Part shown: positions 1-14,400 of the stretch, one piece after another
Layout: every line of letters begins with the position of its first letter
How positions within the stretch are numbered: the first letter of the stretch is position 1
Assembly (NCBI GenBank): GCA_016165875.1
Contig: JABBOT010000033.1
Coordinates: forward strand, 973,357-1,037,356
From: Acanthopleura granulata
Lineage: Eukaryota; Mollusca; Polyplacophora; Chitonida; Chitonidae
DNA length: 64,000 nucleotides
Direction: 5' to 3'
The notes under the pieces: generated by a model
Told to the model about the DNA's origin: nothing
Databases searched by the model: none
What the model saw: only the letters and a program-made list of their open reading frames with translations
Program-made: the position numbers and the translations under genes

Positions 1-970
1 CAGCTTGACCAATGGACTGGTCAGCTTCTACAGCAATGCCATTCAAATCCTACATACATTAACATTTTTGAAAACGGCCCTCAATAGGGTATCTAGGGCC
101 CTTTTCACAAAGAGGGTGAAACATTTTGTCAAATGAAACTACTATGGCAAAATATCTCTACAGTGTGTGTTAGTAAACGAGATCCATGAACCTCAATGGC
201 TTAATATTATATACTGAAGGTTTTTCAACAAAACTAAGAAAATTGGGATCACAGAGTGTATATATAGCAAACAAGGACTATTTTGTGATGTGGAAAATGA
301 CACATTATCATCAAATCATCTTTTCCATTTCACCCATCTTCATAATTACACACCTCGTCACCATATGACTGAAACATTGTTAAGTACAACGTTAAACCCC
401 AAGCACTCACTCACTCGTAATTAGATTTCTGGACATGATAGCAAAACCAGGAGGGCTTCATGAACTACTATGTATGGCCAGCTGTGGAAAAAGCTTCTCC
501 AAACCTACAAACTGTATTACACCTATATAGTTTGGCAATTTGGCATGTTATAATGTATTGTCAGAAGCACATAAATACATTAAAATGATGCCTTTGATGC
601 TAATAAACACTGAAAAATCAAACTTAACAAAAAATCTAAAGCAGGCATAAGAGATTTATTAATCAAGAAGGGTCAATCAAAACGTGCCATTTAAAAACTA
701 AAACTTTAGGCCCTACACATTCACATTTACTTGAGCCACATGTTACCTCTTCTCTCTGAACCCCTACCACAGGTTATATATATGCAGTAGACATGTAAGA
801 GTTCGCAGGCAAGGGTAACATGACCAGTATCAGGTGTGTGCATGTATACCGTTACCTGAGCTGTAATCACCCTAAACACATGTTACTGGGAAACAGGTAA
901 ATAGTGAAACGTTCGCCCAGCTTATGTGACAGCTCATTTAATACCTCATTCAGTTTAAAGTTACGAGCCA
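1..970. other. Intron or 3'-side intergenic sequence, mostly unremarkable
   Basis: No supportable exon. Near 365-415 there is the 3' tail of a mollusc-type SINE (TTGTTAAGTACAACGTTAAAC followed by ACTCACTCACTC). The rest shows no repeat or motif I can name. Because x20 ends in phase 1 and no terminal exon is visible, this is probably still inside the unc-89 intron. Confidence 0.5.
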
Positions 971-984
971 TTGATTAGCCTTAG

Positions 985-1533
985 ATTTCAACAAAGTCCA
1001 GACAGTCCTCAACAGATTTCTACAAAGTCCAGACAATCCTCAACAGATTTCTACAAAGTCCAGACAATCCTCAACAGATTTCTGCAAAGTCCAGACAATC
1101 CTCAACAGATTTCTGCAAAGTCTAGACAGTCCTCGACAGATTTCTACAAAGTACAGATAGTCCTCAACAGATTTCTGCAAAGTCCAGACAATCCTCGACA
1201 GATTTCTACAAAGTCCAGACAATCCTCAACAGATTTCTACAAAGTCCAGACAATCCTCAACAGATTTCTACAAAGTCCAGACAATCCTCAACAGATTTCT
1301 GCAAAGTCCAGACAATCCTCAACAGATTTCTACAAAGTCCAGACAGTCCTCAACAGATTTCTACAAAGTCCAGACAATCCTCAACAGATTTCTGCAAAGT
1401 CCAGACAATCCTGTCCAGACAATCCTCAACAGATTTCTGCAAAGTCCAGACAATCCTCGACAGATTTCTACAAAGTCCAGACAGTCCTCAACAGATTTCT
1501 ACAAAGTCCAGACAGTCCTCAACAGATTTCACT
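985..1533. repeat. 31-bp minisatellite, about 17 copies
   Basis: The unit is about AACAGATTTCTACAAAGTCC plus AGACAATCCTC, with TAC/TGC and CAA/CAG variants. One partial duplication lies near 1410-1430. The unit length is not a multiple of three, so the long open frames on both strands cycle every 93 bases and are a by-product of a stop-free unit. Confidence 0.95.
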
Positions 1534-1535
1534 TC

Positions 1536-4185
1536 ATGTTTCATAAGGTAACTGTTCAGTTATCAAGACAATTCTGTTGGATAGAGGTTTCTCACACTTC
1601 CGAGTTTTTCAATGATTACAACCAGCATGATCTTCATTTAAATGGCAAAAACACAAAGATTTGCATGTGATCAACTAGATCTAGACTCATGATCAGGTAA
1701 TAGTCCTGAATTTTTTCTTCTGAAGACACTTCACACCAAGAGGCAAAATTTCAAATCACATGATCTTATCCCCTAAACCTCAAAGTCTCAAATTTTGTTT
1801 CATTTTTGTTTTCTTTCTTCAAACACTTTTTTTTCCAGAAATGTTTTCAAAGTACCACAGACATTCTGATGCTTGCCAATTTCACCAATCCTTGTAACAT
1901 GGTATTCAGGAACCCTCTTTACGAAGAGGGTATAACGTTTTGTCAATCTTGACGTCCATGGTAACTTATCTCCATAGTAACTGTCGTCATGGCAAATACC
2001 CTTGACATAACTTACACCCTTTTATTAAAACATGCCCCATTCTATTTCTTTAGCTTTTTACATATTAAATTCATCTGACTGAAAATTTAATTCTCACTAT
2101 AATTTTCTGTGAGACTGTGATGTTCAAGATCTCACTACAACTGAAATTATAACCATAATGGAATAAAATAATTTGATTAAAGTTGCCCTTAACCATGCAA
2201 GAAAGTCAAAGAAATAGAGTACAGTGTACATACAACTGCAGACCTAGCGACCTGGACCATTTTTTTAAGATGTTTACCCACACTGATGGAAATACCATCT
2301 CTCTGCAGGGGTCTTCAACAGGTTTCTTGGCTGAGGGAATCTGGTTTATCTAAACACCTCTGCCAAGGAGACTGCTGCAGGTAAACGTTCGCCTAAAAAT
2401 AGCCAGGGTAGGGAAGGTGTTGATGCCGTCACTGTATCCTGTGTTTTCTACACAGTTCAAACACACTCCACATTAAGCATATAAACAATACACCTTTCCA
2501 CTAATCTTTCCAAGCTTCTACCTGAGAAGTTTGGACTTATCTGATTTTCTTTCTCAGACAATTTTTCTCTTTCTGTTGTTAAAACACATGTAGCTCAGAA
2601 CTTCAGGCCCTCAAAAACATAAGATGTTCCCCATTCTGCTGAAGATGAGTGAAGAGCAATGTTGGAACTGTCTCTCATGGTAGTGAATCATCAATCAATG
2701 CACTTCAATTGACATGGTGTGTGTCATGAAATCTACTGTAGTAAGGTTTTACTGGCTGGCCACAGGAGCAAAATCCAGTCTATAGCTTTGTCAAGTGTGG
2801 CTGGCTAGAAAACATTTCGATTTCAAACAATGCGTGCAACTTGGAAAAATAAAATGGTGTGAAACAGCCACCCAATGAAATGAGCAATGGAAATTTGTCC
2901 AAGATCTGATCACTGGATCTTTGTAGCAAATCTACAAATTTTCACGGTCATTATGGCACAACCACTGCACACATCACGACATAAACCATGGAAATGATCC
3001 TCTTACAACCAAAGGTGCATACTGTGCTTGCCAGAAAAAAAAAAAAGAACCCCACAATCTTGGGCCAATTCCAGCTAAACATGTCTTATCTCCACTGCGG
3101 CCTGCCAGTCTTAAACAGGGGCAGATTCCAGACAAACCAGACAAAAAAAATACCTGTGAAGTAACAGGTTGAGATTCCTTCTAGTTTTATCTTCAGCAGA
3201 GGGATAGTCACTTTCTCATCAGCAACATATTGAAGTGAGCTAGTCCTTCCACAAGGAACATTTATCCTTTCTATGCCACTCTATTTCTGATTCACTGCTT
3301 AGACATTCTTGCGCCCTGTCATTTACAGCCTATCCTATGCTCTGTGTAGGCAGTTCAAAATATAGCACTGAAGCATTTCTCTTCTTAAACTCTCTTCTTC
3401 AAAATTCAAATAGACAAAAAAAAAAAAAAACTACTGAAAGTTATTGATCTTTCAAAGCTGTTCTAAAAGACAAAGAATATTTTATTATACATACACATGC
3501 AGTTTGTTGCTACTAAATTTGGTTTTCTATTAATTAAACAATTCTATGAAACCTGATTTTAGTGAATTCTCTTGAAATTAACAATAATATAAAAAAATGT
3601 CAAATAAAGTTTCCTAATTGTTCAAAGGAAGCAGTTATTGTATTCTCATGTACTTTATTTCAGCCCAAATGGATTTCAAAAATTTCTTCCTTTTTCTTTT
3701 CAATTTAATGCCTTTTGTATTAGAACAACTGTTCTTGACCTCACATTTTCTACTTGTGGCAGTTTCTGACACTGTTATATCTGTCTCTGCACGTATCTCT
3801 GATATGTGACTTTCTATTTAGACCCTATTCATAAGCTCTCTTAAGCTTACAAAAAAATTACACACACAAAAAAAACAGAACACAAAATCTAAATGGCAGA
3901 GAGTTTTACCTATTACACTTTGAAAGCGTATACCAAATTTGTGTTACTTTGTGTTCTCAAACCGTAGGTGTATCTTCGTGATTCTAGCCAAATACTACCC
4001 AAAAATCTTTGGCACAGATCTTTCTTTAAAGCAAGAACAAACGTTTGTGAAGTGTGATAAGTGTGAAGTGTGATAAGTGTGAAGATGGAAAAATCCTAAT
4101 AAAAATCCTATTTCAAAAGCTGGCATTATTCTCTGTATCCATCCACACAGTACATCCAAAGTTTGTCAAATCCCAACTCATAGGT
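1536..4185. other. Long non-coding stretch
   Basis: I see no exon, RNA gene or clear repeat apart from A-rich runs near 3037 and 3417 and a short CTTTACGAAGAGGGTATAAC motif at 1917-1936 that resembles 102-122 (CTTTTCACAAAGAGGGTGAA). That pair suggests a degenerate dispersed repeat. The remainder looks like ordinary AT-rich intron. Confidence 0.5.
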
Positions 4186-4315
4186 GTTGATTTATTTCCT
4201 TATTCATTTGCCTGGTGTGTTTTGGCATACTTAAAAGTATTTCACTTCTGCAATGACAGCCAGCATTATTGTGAGAGAAAAACGTGCAGAGGAGTAGAGG
4301 TAACAGAACACCTTT
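4185..4315 (-). mobile_element. Fragment of tRNA-derived SINE (tail end)
   Basis: On the minus strand this matches the 3' part of the window's main SINE family: CCAGCATTATTGTGAGAG, TATTTCACTT and the TTTATTTCCTTATTCATTTG tail. It is degenerate and truncated. Confidence 0.6.
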
Positions 4316-5356
4316 GCAAAGGGGCACTACTTTGTAAACTGGAACCGAAATAAGGCAAAAATACTTTCCAACAAGTCCTATAGGTACAAAAACATTAATT
4401 CAGTTTTGTATCTAAGATTCAGGAATGCAGAAAACAGTGGCGTCGAGCTGTGATTGGCTGTATCTCTGAAGTGTGTTGAAGTATTGCCAGGTAATTTTGT
4501 AGGTAAGAACTATGACAAATATTGGCTGACAAAAAGTCAATTACTTTGTGGTAAAATTATCCAATGACCAAGTTTCCCTTTCCCTACACCCCGTTTCTAT
4601 GGTGATAGGGCGCTAGTAAATGCATTCCAGCTAATTTATTAGGAGAAAATGGTGGTCAACCCCTGATGATATTTGGATATGTTGTAGGCAAGGCATCTAG
4701 TTATTTGACAAGATGTGTCATTTGGGCCAACAAAAATTGGGGAATACAGCTTTAGATTGGCCTTCTTTGTGAAATTACTACATATACAATAAGGCTATTT
4801 TATAGTGTTTTTATACCTATATACAGGTGCATGTTGTATGACTTGGTGAGTGATGTCATTGAGCTTTCAGGTGGATGGGAGATCAACAAGTATACTGTAA
4901 ATGACCAAAAATTAGGTAAACAAAAAAAGAAAGAAAGATTTTTTGAAGCAAATGAATGTTATAAAACATAATTTTTAGAACTGAAGCTTACATTTTTTCC
5001 AGAAGGATATCACTCTAACTTCAACACAAATTTCAAAACACCTTTAGACTACAATCAACAGAGCTCTCACAATCTAAAAAAATAAGTATCTTCGTCATGG
5101 ACGAAATTTCAGCTCATTTGGGGTATCCTCAGTGAACAGACTCGTTAAGACAGACAGTACAAGCCTGCAAATAGGTGCCTAATATTTTGGAAAACCTCCC
5201 TTTGTTGGAAGTGAACTTTGTTCAGTGCTAAACAACATAGAAAACACAGCCATCCCACATTGTTCATAGGGATGTTTTCAAAGGTGCAGGCTGGCAGCAC
5301 AGAGATAATAATACCTGCATATGTCATACACCAAACGGCACAAAAATCTTCCTTAC

Positions 5357-5497
5357 CTTCCCCGGTCGAGTCCCCTGGCGGTGCCACCTCTGTCTCGGGA
5401 CTGCCTTTGTCTGTGGACTTTTTCCGTGAAGGCGTCGGTACTTTTGGCCCTTTTGTCTGTCTCTGCTGTTCTGGCATGATGTCTGTTTCTTCAACGC
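5357..5497 (-). CDS. unc-89: Exon x20: Ser/Pro/Lys-rich linker after the PH domain
   Basis: A 141-base exon, phase 1-1, with acceptor TTCTGTGTCAG and donor GTAAGG. It encodes GVEETDIMPEQQRQTKGPKV and then PTPSRKKSTDKGSPETEVAP. The composition is basic/Pro/Ser with TPS, KKS and GSP potential phosphorylation sites. It is the last exon I can support in the window. The phase 1 exit is what a following Ig exon would require, so the gene most likely continues left of base 1. Confidence 0.83.
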
Positions 5498-8400
5498 CTG
5501 ACACAGAAGTTCAAATATTGGTTAAAATTGTGCGAAAAAAAACTTAATATTGTCTGGGAAATACAGCAGTTCCCATTGTCAGCTTCGAGGTGCTAGTTTT
5601 AGTCTAGAACCTTGAAGAATCTTGAAATCAGCAGATTTTATCATATCACCAAGGGGAAGGTCAGCTAGCAACCTGCGGATGGTGATGGGTCAGCTCCCCC
5701 AGTTTCCTTCCACCATAATGCTGGCCGCCATCGTATAAGTGAAATATTCTTGAAAACGGTGGAAAAGACCAATCAAATAAATAAATAAATAAATATGATA
5801 CCACCAGGATAAACAACATACTTCAGAAGTACATCTCAGTAGTATAAATTTTCTTCAGTCCTACTGAGATAAAAATTTTTAGTTGAAGCCTAATCACCCT
5901 AGGCTTTAATTTACATTTTTAATTTTATCCATGTATAAAGCATGTACCTTGAGATATTGTAATTTGGATGCTCTATCATTTAACACACTACAATTCTGAC
6001 AATCCACAGTCGGTAGTGCAAAACTTTCACGGATCACAAGTCTCACGCTTCGCTCACCTACAATTTCGACACTCTACGCTCTTCGGAGACCACAACGTTC
6101 AAATTCCTCTAAATTTCAGACATGCATGTTTATACCTTCACACCTTGCTTCACTGCACGACTTAATTTTTTACACCGTACAGGTACTTTAACAAACCTTA
6201 AACCATTTATGGTAAACATCTTCATATCTCACCAGTCTTCAGAACACCTGTCTAACAAACCTCTTTTTCTTTAACAAACTTATTACTCACTATTCAAATT
6301 GCAAGAAGACACAAAGAAACGTGTAACCATCATCTAAATCTAACAAAATTTAGGCTGTCTGCGTTCCACTTACGCCATGTAAAAGACTACTGGCATTTAA
6401 AGACAGTTTTAGTTGAAGCACTCCTAGAGTAAACCTCCTCTATATAGCTGCAAAGCTTCCAGACGTTCCAAGCTGTTAGCGTGTCCCTCTCCCTCTGGCA
6501 GTCACGTAATTTTACCCCGACTTTTATGCTGCCCTTCATCTCGATAAGACACGGAATGAAGATTTATTACATGATGCTTTGCAGAACTAATGGTGCATTA
6601 GCTCCAGGAATAAAATTACACTTCATGATGCTGGGCTTCGTACAGGTGTGAACAAGATGTAACTAGAACGGGACCGTCTGAAATACATGTGCAATAACTC
6701 AGCCTTTTGAACTACATTTGAAAATGTGAACATGTGTCACTATGCTACTCTGCCTTAAAGTGCCTCTCGAAGGGGTAACATTACAAACATTTAAATACTG
6801 ATCTGATTATCATAAAAAGAAACCACAGGTTCAGGTCTTGGCAAGTTATGCATACAAAAATTTTTATGGAAATCAGTGCAGTACATTTGGAAGCAGTGTT
6901 CAGACGAACTCACCAGCAACTGAACTAGGGCTTTGTTCAGACGAACTCACCAGCACCTGAACTAGGGCTTTGTTAATACTGATGATAACAGCAAAGGAAA
7001 TTACACATGGCCAAGATTACGTCAAGGGAAAGGCATTTGCAAATTTTTACGCAAATTGATGCAGTACTTAATGAGGAGTTGCATGAGACAAAATTATATG
7101 TGCAGACAGATGGACAGACAGACACAGTGATATATGTAATAATACCACATCTATACCTGTATTTAAACATTGAAATAAATCCGCCAGGAAGACAATAAAA
7201 ACAATGTAACAGTATTGTGCTTCAGTCTACTCAATACGGCCCTCTAATTCCTCTGATATCCTTATCTACATCACTGTAACAGTATTGTGCTTCAGCCTAC
7301 TCAATACGGCCCTCTAATTCCTCTAAAATCCTTATCTTCATCATTGTAACAGTATTGTGCTTCAGTCTACTCAATACGGCCCTCTAATTCCTCTGAAATC
7401 CTTATCTACATCATTGGCTAGAACAAAAATAAATTAAGTTATGCCTAACAAAGAATCTGTTAAGAAGGGCCTGACAATTTTTTTCCATCTTAATTCCAAA
7501 AATATTTATTATCTACTTGGTATTTTATGCCGTACTCATGAATATTTCACAAATACGATGACGGCCAGCATTATGGTAGGAGGAAAAAGGGGAACAGAAC
7601 GGAGGAATCCTACAACCATCTGCAAGTTGCTGTGAAACTTCATACTCGTAACAAGTTTTCATTGGGGGAAAGCGACCATTGTAAAAACAGTTTGGAAGAA
7701 GAAATTAAAAAAAAAAAATGGACAAAAAAAAAAAAACACCCATATTTTCCTTTAAAATGAATGAAACAGCAAGACACTGGAACCTAATCTGTACATCAGT
7801 ATGATGAAGCTATTTGTCAAGTTTAAAATCAATCTGACTGACTGTTTTGAGGACACAAAAAAAATCTGGAAAACTGATTCACGACAGACTGACTTTGATA
7901 CGGCTGGTGGACTATAATGACATCAATCAGTCACTCACCTAGGTTTTTCAGCCCCTCCCTAATTTGATTGGCCCAGGCCTCCCTGGCGAGAACGCTCCTG
8001 GCCTGGCACGTGAGCCTCTCTGAGGTGGGTTCCGCGTACCACAGCTCCAACATGCGGTCGTCCGACGGGACTGTCTCATTTATCTGGACGTCTTGAAGCT
8101 GGTGCAAGAGGGAAGAAAACGAAAAGATTTGATCAGAAAACAAGAAAATCAGTAAACGTAAGTTGTCAATTATTTCATATAAAACCAGTCATATTACAAC
8201 ACAGTGATATATCGAACTCCTGAAGTATTATATAGACACAAAACACTAATAAAAACATCATAGGTTGTATCTGATCCTCCTCCATTTTTTCATTGATTAT
8301 TTGTTCATAAACCACATTTGAATATCACAGAGACTAAATAATTAACTATTCAGAAAAAGAGTTTAATTTCCTACCAATGTTACCCATATCAAAATAAGCA

Positions 8401-11400
8401 TGGCCTTTTCCATAAATAAACAATGGGAAAAAAAAAAGGCCAGCTCAAACTCACAAACTTTTTGGATCTTATTCAAAAATGACTTCCTGTTGCTAGTTTG
8501 AGGGTTTGGTAATTTTTTTTTTCTTCATCTGAAGTTTAGAATAGCAACGTTTAAGTCGTTTAAGCCAGGTCTTGCTACATAAACACACTGTCAGCTGGGA
8601 TCTATTTCTCACATACATGTATAGACAGTTGTATATTTTATTTCTGTCAATAACAATATTTCCTTGGCACCAACCCATGAAACTCACTGAAGTTATACTT
8701 TTCTTGATATTTACAGTGTCCTGAGTGCATACATACACCTGGTGTTTCTGAGCAATAGTGATTCCACAGGCTGCATACATACACCTGGCGTTTCTGAGCC
8801 ATAGTGATTCCACAGGTTGCATACATACACCTGGTGTTTCTGAGCAATAGTGATTCCACAGGCTGCATACATACACCTGGCGTTTCTGAGCCATAGTGAT
8901 TCCACAGGTTGCATACATACACCTGGTGTTTCTGAGCAATAGTGATTCCACAGGCTGCATACATACACCTGGTGTTTCTGAGCCATAGTGACTCCATAGG
9001 CTGCATACATACACCTGGCGTTTCTGAGCCATAGTGATTCCACAGGTTGCATACATACACCTGGTGTTTCTGAGCAATAGTGATTCCACAGGCTGCAAAC
9101 ATACACCTGGTGTTTCTGAGCCATAGTGACTCCATAGGCTGCATACATACACCTGGCGTTTCTGAGCCATAGTGATTCCACAGGCTGCATACATACACCT
9201 GGCGTTTCTGAGCCATAGTGATTCCACAGGTTGCATACATACACCTGGTGTTTCTGAGCCATAGTGATTCCACAGGCTGCATACATACACCTGGTATTTC
9301 TGAGCCATAGTGACTCCATAGGCTGCATACATACACCTGGCGTTTCTGAGCCATAGTGATTCCACAGGTTGCATACATACACCTGGTGTTTCTGAGCCAT
9401 AGTGACTCCATAGGCTGCATACATACACCTGGCGTTTCTGAGCTACAGTGATTCCACAGGCTGCATACATACACCTGGTGTTTCTGAGCAATAGTGATTC
9501 CATAGGGTGCATACATACACCTGGCGTTTCTGAGCCATAGTGATTCCACAGGTTGCATACATACACCTGGCGTTTCTGAGCCATAGTGATTCCATAGGCT
9601 GCATACATACACCTGGCGTTTCTGAGCCATAGTGATTCCATAGGCTGCATACATACACCTGGCGTTTCTGAGCCATAGTGATTCCACAGATTGCATACAT
9701 ACACCTGGCGTTTCTGAGCCATAGTGATTCCACAGATTGCATACATACACCTGGCGTTTCTGAGCTACAGTGATTCCACAGGTTGCATACATACACCTGG
9801 TGTTTCTGAGCCATAGTGATTCCACAGGTTGCATACATACACCTGGTATTTCTGAGCCACAGTGATTCCATAGGCTGCATACATACACCTGGCGTTTCTG
9901 AGCCATAGTGATTCCACAGATTGCATACATACACCTGGCGTTTCTGAGCCATAGTGATTCCACAGATTGCATACATACACCTGGCGTTTCTGAGCCATAG
10001 TGATTCCACAGGTTGCATACATACACCTGGCGTTTCTGAGCCATAGTGATTCCACAGGCTGCACACATACACCTGGCGTTTCAGCTTCATTCATAGAGTT
10101 ATAAGAACTAAGACACAGAGAGAGAGAGAGAGAGAGACGTACAGGCCAGCATACTGACATCAGTACACAAATATGGATGTAAGACGCTAATATGGATGCT
10201 GAAAGGGAAAAAAATTCCTGAGTTTTTCATAATTCTCTCCCAAAAATTCGTAAATCTTCACCACTTTTTGACAATTCATGGATGGGACATGTTTTCATGA
10301 CCATTCAGGTTTCTTTCCTTATTGACGATTATATTGCTGTCCTAACCTGTTGCTAGCAGAGCCCGGAAAGTTGTAGAGTGGTATAAAATGAGAGGAAATC
10401 TCAAAACATATTGTGACTGAATCTGGTAACACAAATAATTAGACAACAAAAGGATATTACCAATGGATTTATTTATTTTGTAGGAACGAATACTTTGAGC
10501 CATCAGAGAGCAGCTGATTAACAGAACACACCATTTGGTAATTACAAAAGTTTACATATTAACTGATGTCTGATGTTGATACACTCACCAAGTGCCTTCT
10601 ACTGAGAATGAGGTGGAAGTTTATAGACAATTTAATCCATAACAAGGTCTACAACCTGAAAAAATATGGTTTATAACTGACTTGTTTGACAAGGAGTTTA
10701 GGGATATATCTATTTGTTTATTTATCTGATTCTATTTTGATACCTTACTCAAAAAGCCTTAACGTATACAACAGCCCTCGCTTAATCTGTTCTATGAGTG
10801 GAAGAAACCAAAGTGCTCAGTTAAACCACAGACCATTCGCAATTTACTGATGGACTTTTCCACGTGTGACATGCAGATGAGAACGCCAGACAGTAACACA
10901 GGGCCACGAAAGTAACACCAACCCCTTACTGCCACCAAACAGTCAGAGAGAGAAAGCTAAAAATTTCAAGGGCAGACTTAAACCCATATCTGGTGTGTCT
11001 CTTTAAACCACGAGCCCACATCGGCCCGTTCCTACACAGAGCGCAGCTGCTATTCACAACAACCAAACATTCTGCTGAAGTCACTCCTTTATTAGTGGTT
11101 ATCTTGTCCGTACCCAACCTGTTATGTAAACTCATGAAATTATTACGAGAAAAACTTAATCCCACTTAATTTATTTATTTCATTGTTATTTCATGCCACA
11201 CTCAAGAATTTTTCACTTATTTCACAATAGCCAGCATTATGGTGGGAGAAAGCCAGGCAGAGAATCCCACTCAAAGATGGTCACCTATCTTCACATTGAA
11301 CCTAAACACAATCAGGCTTGATAAAAAAATGATACAGTGTATGTGAGTTAGGAAGAGGTATGCACTTAACCAAAGAGCTCAGAAATATTCAGACGAACAA

Positions 11401-14400
11401 GTTGGTCGTTATGGATCAGCCCAGAATACCATCTGACTCGCAAATAACTGCTCGCTGTCTATTTATGGACAGAGGGATTCTGAAATAGCACGCTCAGGGG
11501 TTGTTGCTCAGGTACCGTGAGTGGGGTACATGTATCAGCCACTGTGCAAACTTGTTCCGTAGTTTTATCATATCACTTAAATTAAAACAAAACATGCCTT
11601 CTGGAAGTGTATTCCTGAGCATTTGATTAGCTCTTCTCACTCATCAGAAAATATTAATGACACTTTAAATACTGGGACAAATGAACTTACAAAAGTAAAA
11701 AACTGATTATATCCAAATAAGTTATCATTAAATATTGAAAAAACAAAAGTAATAATAGTAAACCCTTCTCGAAAAGCACTTCCACCCAACCTTCCCGAAG
11801 TAACTTAACGGGGAAACACCTGAAGTCATATCCAGCGTCAGTTTTGTTGGTATTATTTTTAGTGATAAACTTTCTTGGGTGTCTCACATAAATCACTAAC
11901 GCAGCAAACTATTTAGAAATATCGAGTTTATTCAACGCATTAAACACTTCTTAATAAAAAGACTATCTTAATACTCTACTATTCCATAGTATATCCCTTT
12001 GTAACCTTTTTATGCCTTTTTATTCCAGGGTAATAAATTTACAACGCACTTACAACCAATAATTCTTCTCCACAAACGAGTGATAAGAGCTATTACTTTA
12101 TCCGGCATGCTAGAACACAGTGATCGTCAAGCAACTGAAAATTTTGAATGTTTTCAAACTAAACCGGTTTGCTTGAATCATCCAATCACACAAATTTTTT
12201 CATCATCCAGACGAACTCCCTGTTAATTTTAGAAGCGTATACACAATTATCCAACTAGAACTCTGAACTATAATCTACCGAAACCAATTTACCACTCCAC
12301 AACATTGGGCAAAAAATCAAAAATCAAGAGTCCACGACAGTGGAACAAATTATGCCTATACCTCAAGTCAATCAATTCTACATCACAATTTAAATCTCGA
12401 CCGACAGATCAAAAGCTATCATAAGCCTACATGAATATGTATTCCTTATATTTATATGGTGAATCGAATAAAAAATGAAATAAATTGTCCCAAGAGCCTT
12501 AATAATCCTCTGATTTACTAGCAATATGGCACTATTCAGTTTTATCTTTTTTTTTTTTGATCTATTATATTTATCTGATTGGTGTTTTACACCATACTCA
12601 ACAATATCTCACAACGGCAGTTAGCATTCTGCCTGGAGGAAACTGGGCAGAGCACGATGGAAACCGACGACCACACGCAGGTTGCTGACAGACTTTCCCG
12701 CTTACAGCTGGACAGGAAGACAGCATGAGCTGGTGTTGAACTCACAGCAACCACAACTGTCAGTGGCTCTTGGGTCATCAATTTTCTACTAAGACCATTA
12801 ACTGATACAAAGCAACATGTGTATAGGGTTGTTTCTAGCAGATTATGTGCTTCAAAAGGGAAAGATCCAGCCAATATAGCATTATGGCTCATCCAAAGGC
12901 TATTAAAAACTGTCCTGAATCATGCTTATATGTCTGGTATCTGGCAGAAGGTTTCCTCTGCCCATGTAAGTGACACACTGCTCACTGCAGACTAGTACAT
13001 AAAACACTAGGAGACTCTGATGGGATACAGAAAAGAGTCCACATTGTAGTAAAACACACGGTTCCCTGCTGTGACGCTGCAGTGACATGCACAGATAAGT
13101 GTGATGAAATAAGATAGAACAAAGGAGCACATAGCTTTGGACCCCTTTCACAGAGGCGGGCGGGAGTTTTACGAGTCTCCCATTAAATCAATATCATATT
13201 GTTTGAGTGAGAGATGGAAATGATAACCCACGAGATGTGAAGTGTTGAGTGGGTTATCATTTCCACCTCTCACAAGAACAATATTTATGGTATTCAGCCT
13301 TCAATGTGCAATATTCTATTTATTATTTATACCCTAACACCATTATGATTTTGTGTACTTTAAAGAGTTTTCGTCATTTTTTCCAGCTGTCGCAGACGTT
13401 GTGTACAGGACGTGTTATATGACGTCGCGTCTTCTTGCGTTTTAACGTCATTCCGCTGAGATCGTATTGGAACCTTATAAAATATGTTTTTTTTTTAACA
13501 TCATGACATCTAGGTGTGAAATACCACATTTTGATATTTCACCGCACTTTTATCAGTGAAGGAAATACTGGGGTTTCACTGATGTATAAATAATAAATAT
13601 TTCCACTCACACTCCATTTGCAAACATATATGTAGTCCTGATGACTTTATTTATGTACATTTACCTGATCCTCAAGTTTCTCTCTTCTATTCCTGGTTTC
13701 ATTTATTTTACTTTTTGTTCCTAAATCACTTTGGCATGTTATCGGACACTTAAAATAGTCATCACAGGCAAAATATAATGACATGCTACATAAAGAAGAG
13801 ATAAAAAGACAGACAACCAAAGGGAGTGAACTCTTTAAGCCTTCCAAGCTAACCACCAGATTTTATAACGCTGTTTCTCCAGCACTGATAGAAGACAGTG
13901 ATTTATGCGAAAACATTTTCTGCTGAGATAAACAAGACTAAGTAACCCCCTTGGTGAGAAAGTATGTACGCTCAGGTTTTTACATTGTATTTAACCATTT
14001 TTCAGTCATAGGACGAGATGGACCCTTTACTATTTGTGTATGCTAGGTCTCCTTGTGGCAGGCATAGTCCATGCCGCCAAAGTGCTGCCATCACTGGTAC
14101 ATCATTCCAAGGACACCAGACATGACACTCCACCCAGTCACATTATACCAACACCGGGCTGAAGAGTCCTATTTCCTTGTTCTAGCCTCTCAGTGCTAAG
14201 CGCCAAGCAAGGCTGCAGCATGTTGCTTGACCCTGGATTTTCCAACTTTGGTGAGAGAGATACCCCTTCCCAAAGCCAGCATCCAACTGGAGGATTCTCG
14301 TAACCAAACTACATTTCCCCCCCTCTCTCCCTGTCCCGGTGTATAACAGCATAACAATGTAATGATCAGTCAAAATATCAGAATGGCTAGAAGATGACCA

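Noticed and set aside
971..1546. Plus-strand frame of 191 residues with repeated SPDNPQQIS motifs
   Set aside because: Tandem 31-bp repeat read in a cycling frame; there is an open frame on the opposite strand too.
4054..4353. Plus-strand 99-residue frame
   Set aside because: Overlaps a SINE fragment and has no family resemblance.
8493..10160. Cys/Trp-rich open frames of 130-470 residues on the minus strand
   Set aside because: They are translations of a 46-bp minisatellite in three frames. No domain, no phase-compatible splice sites, and the gene joins x18 to x19 in phase without them.
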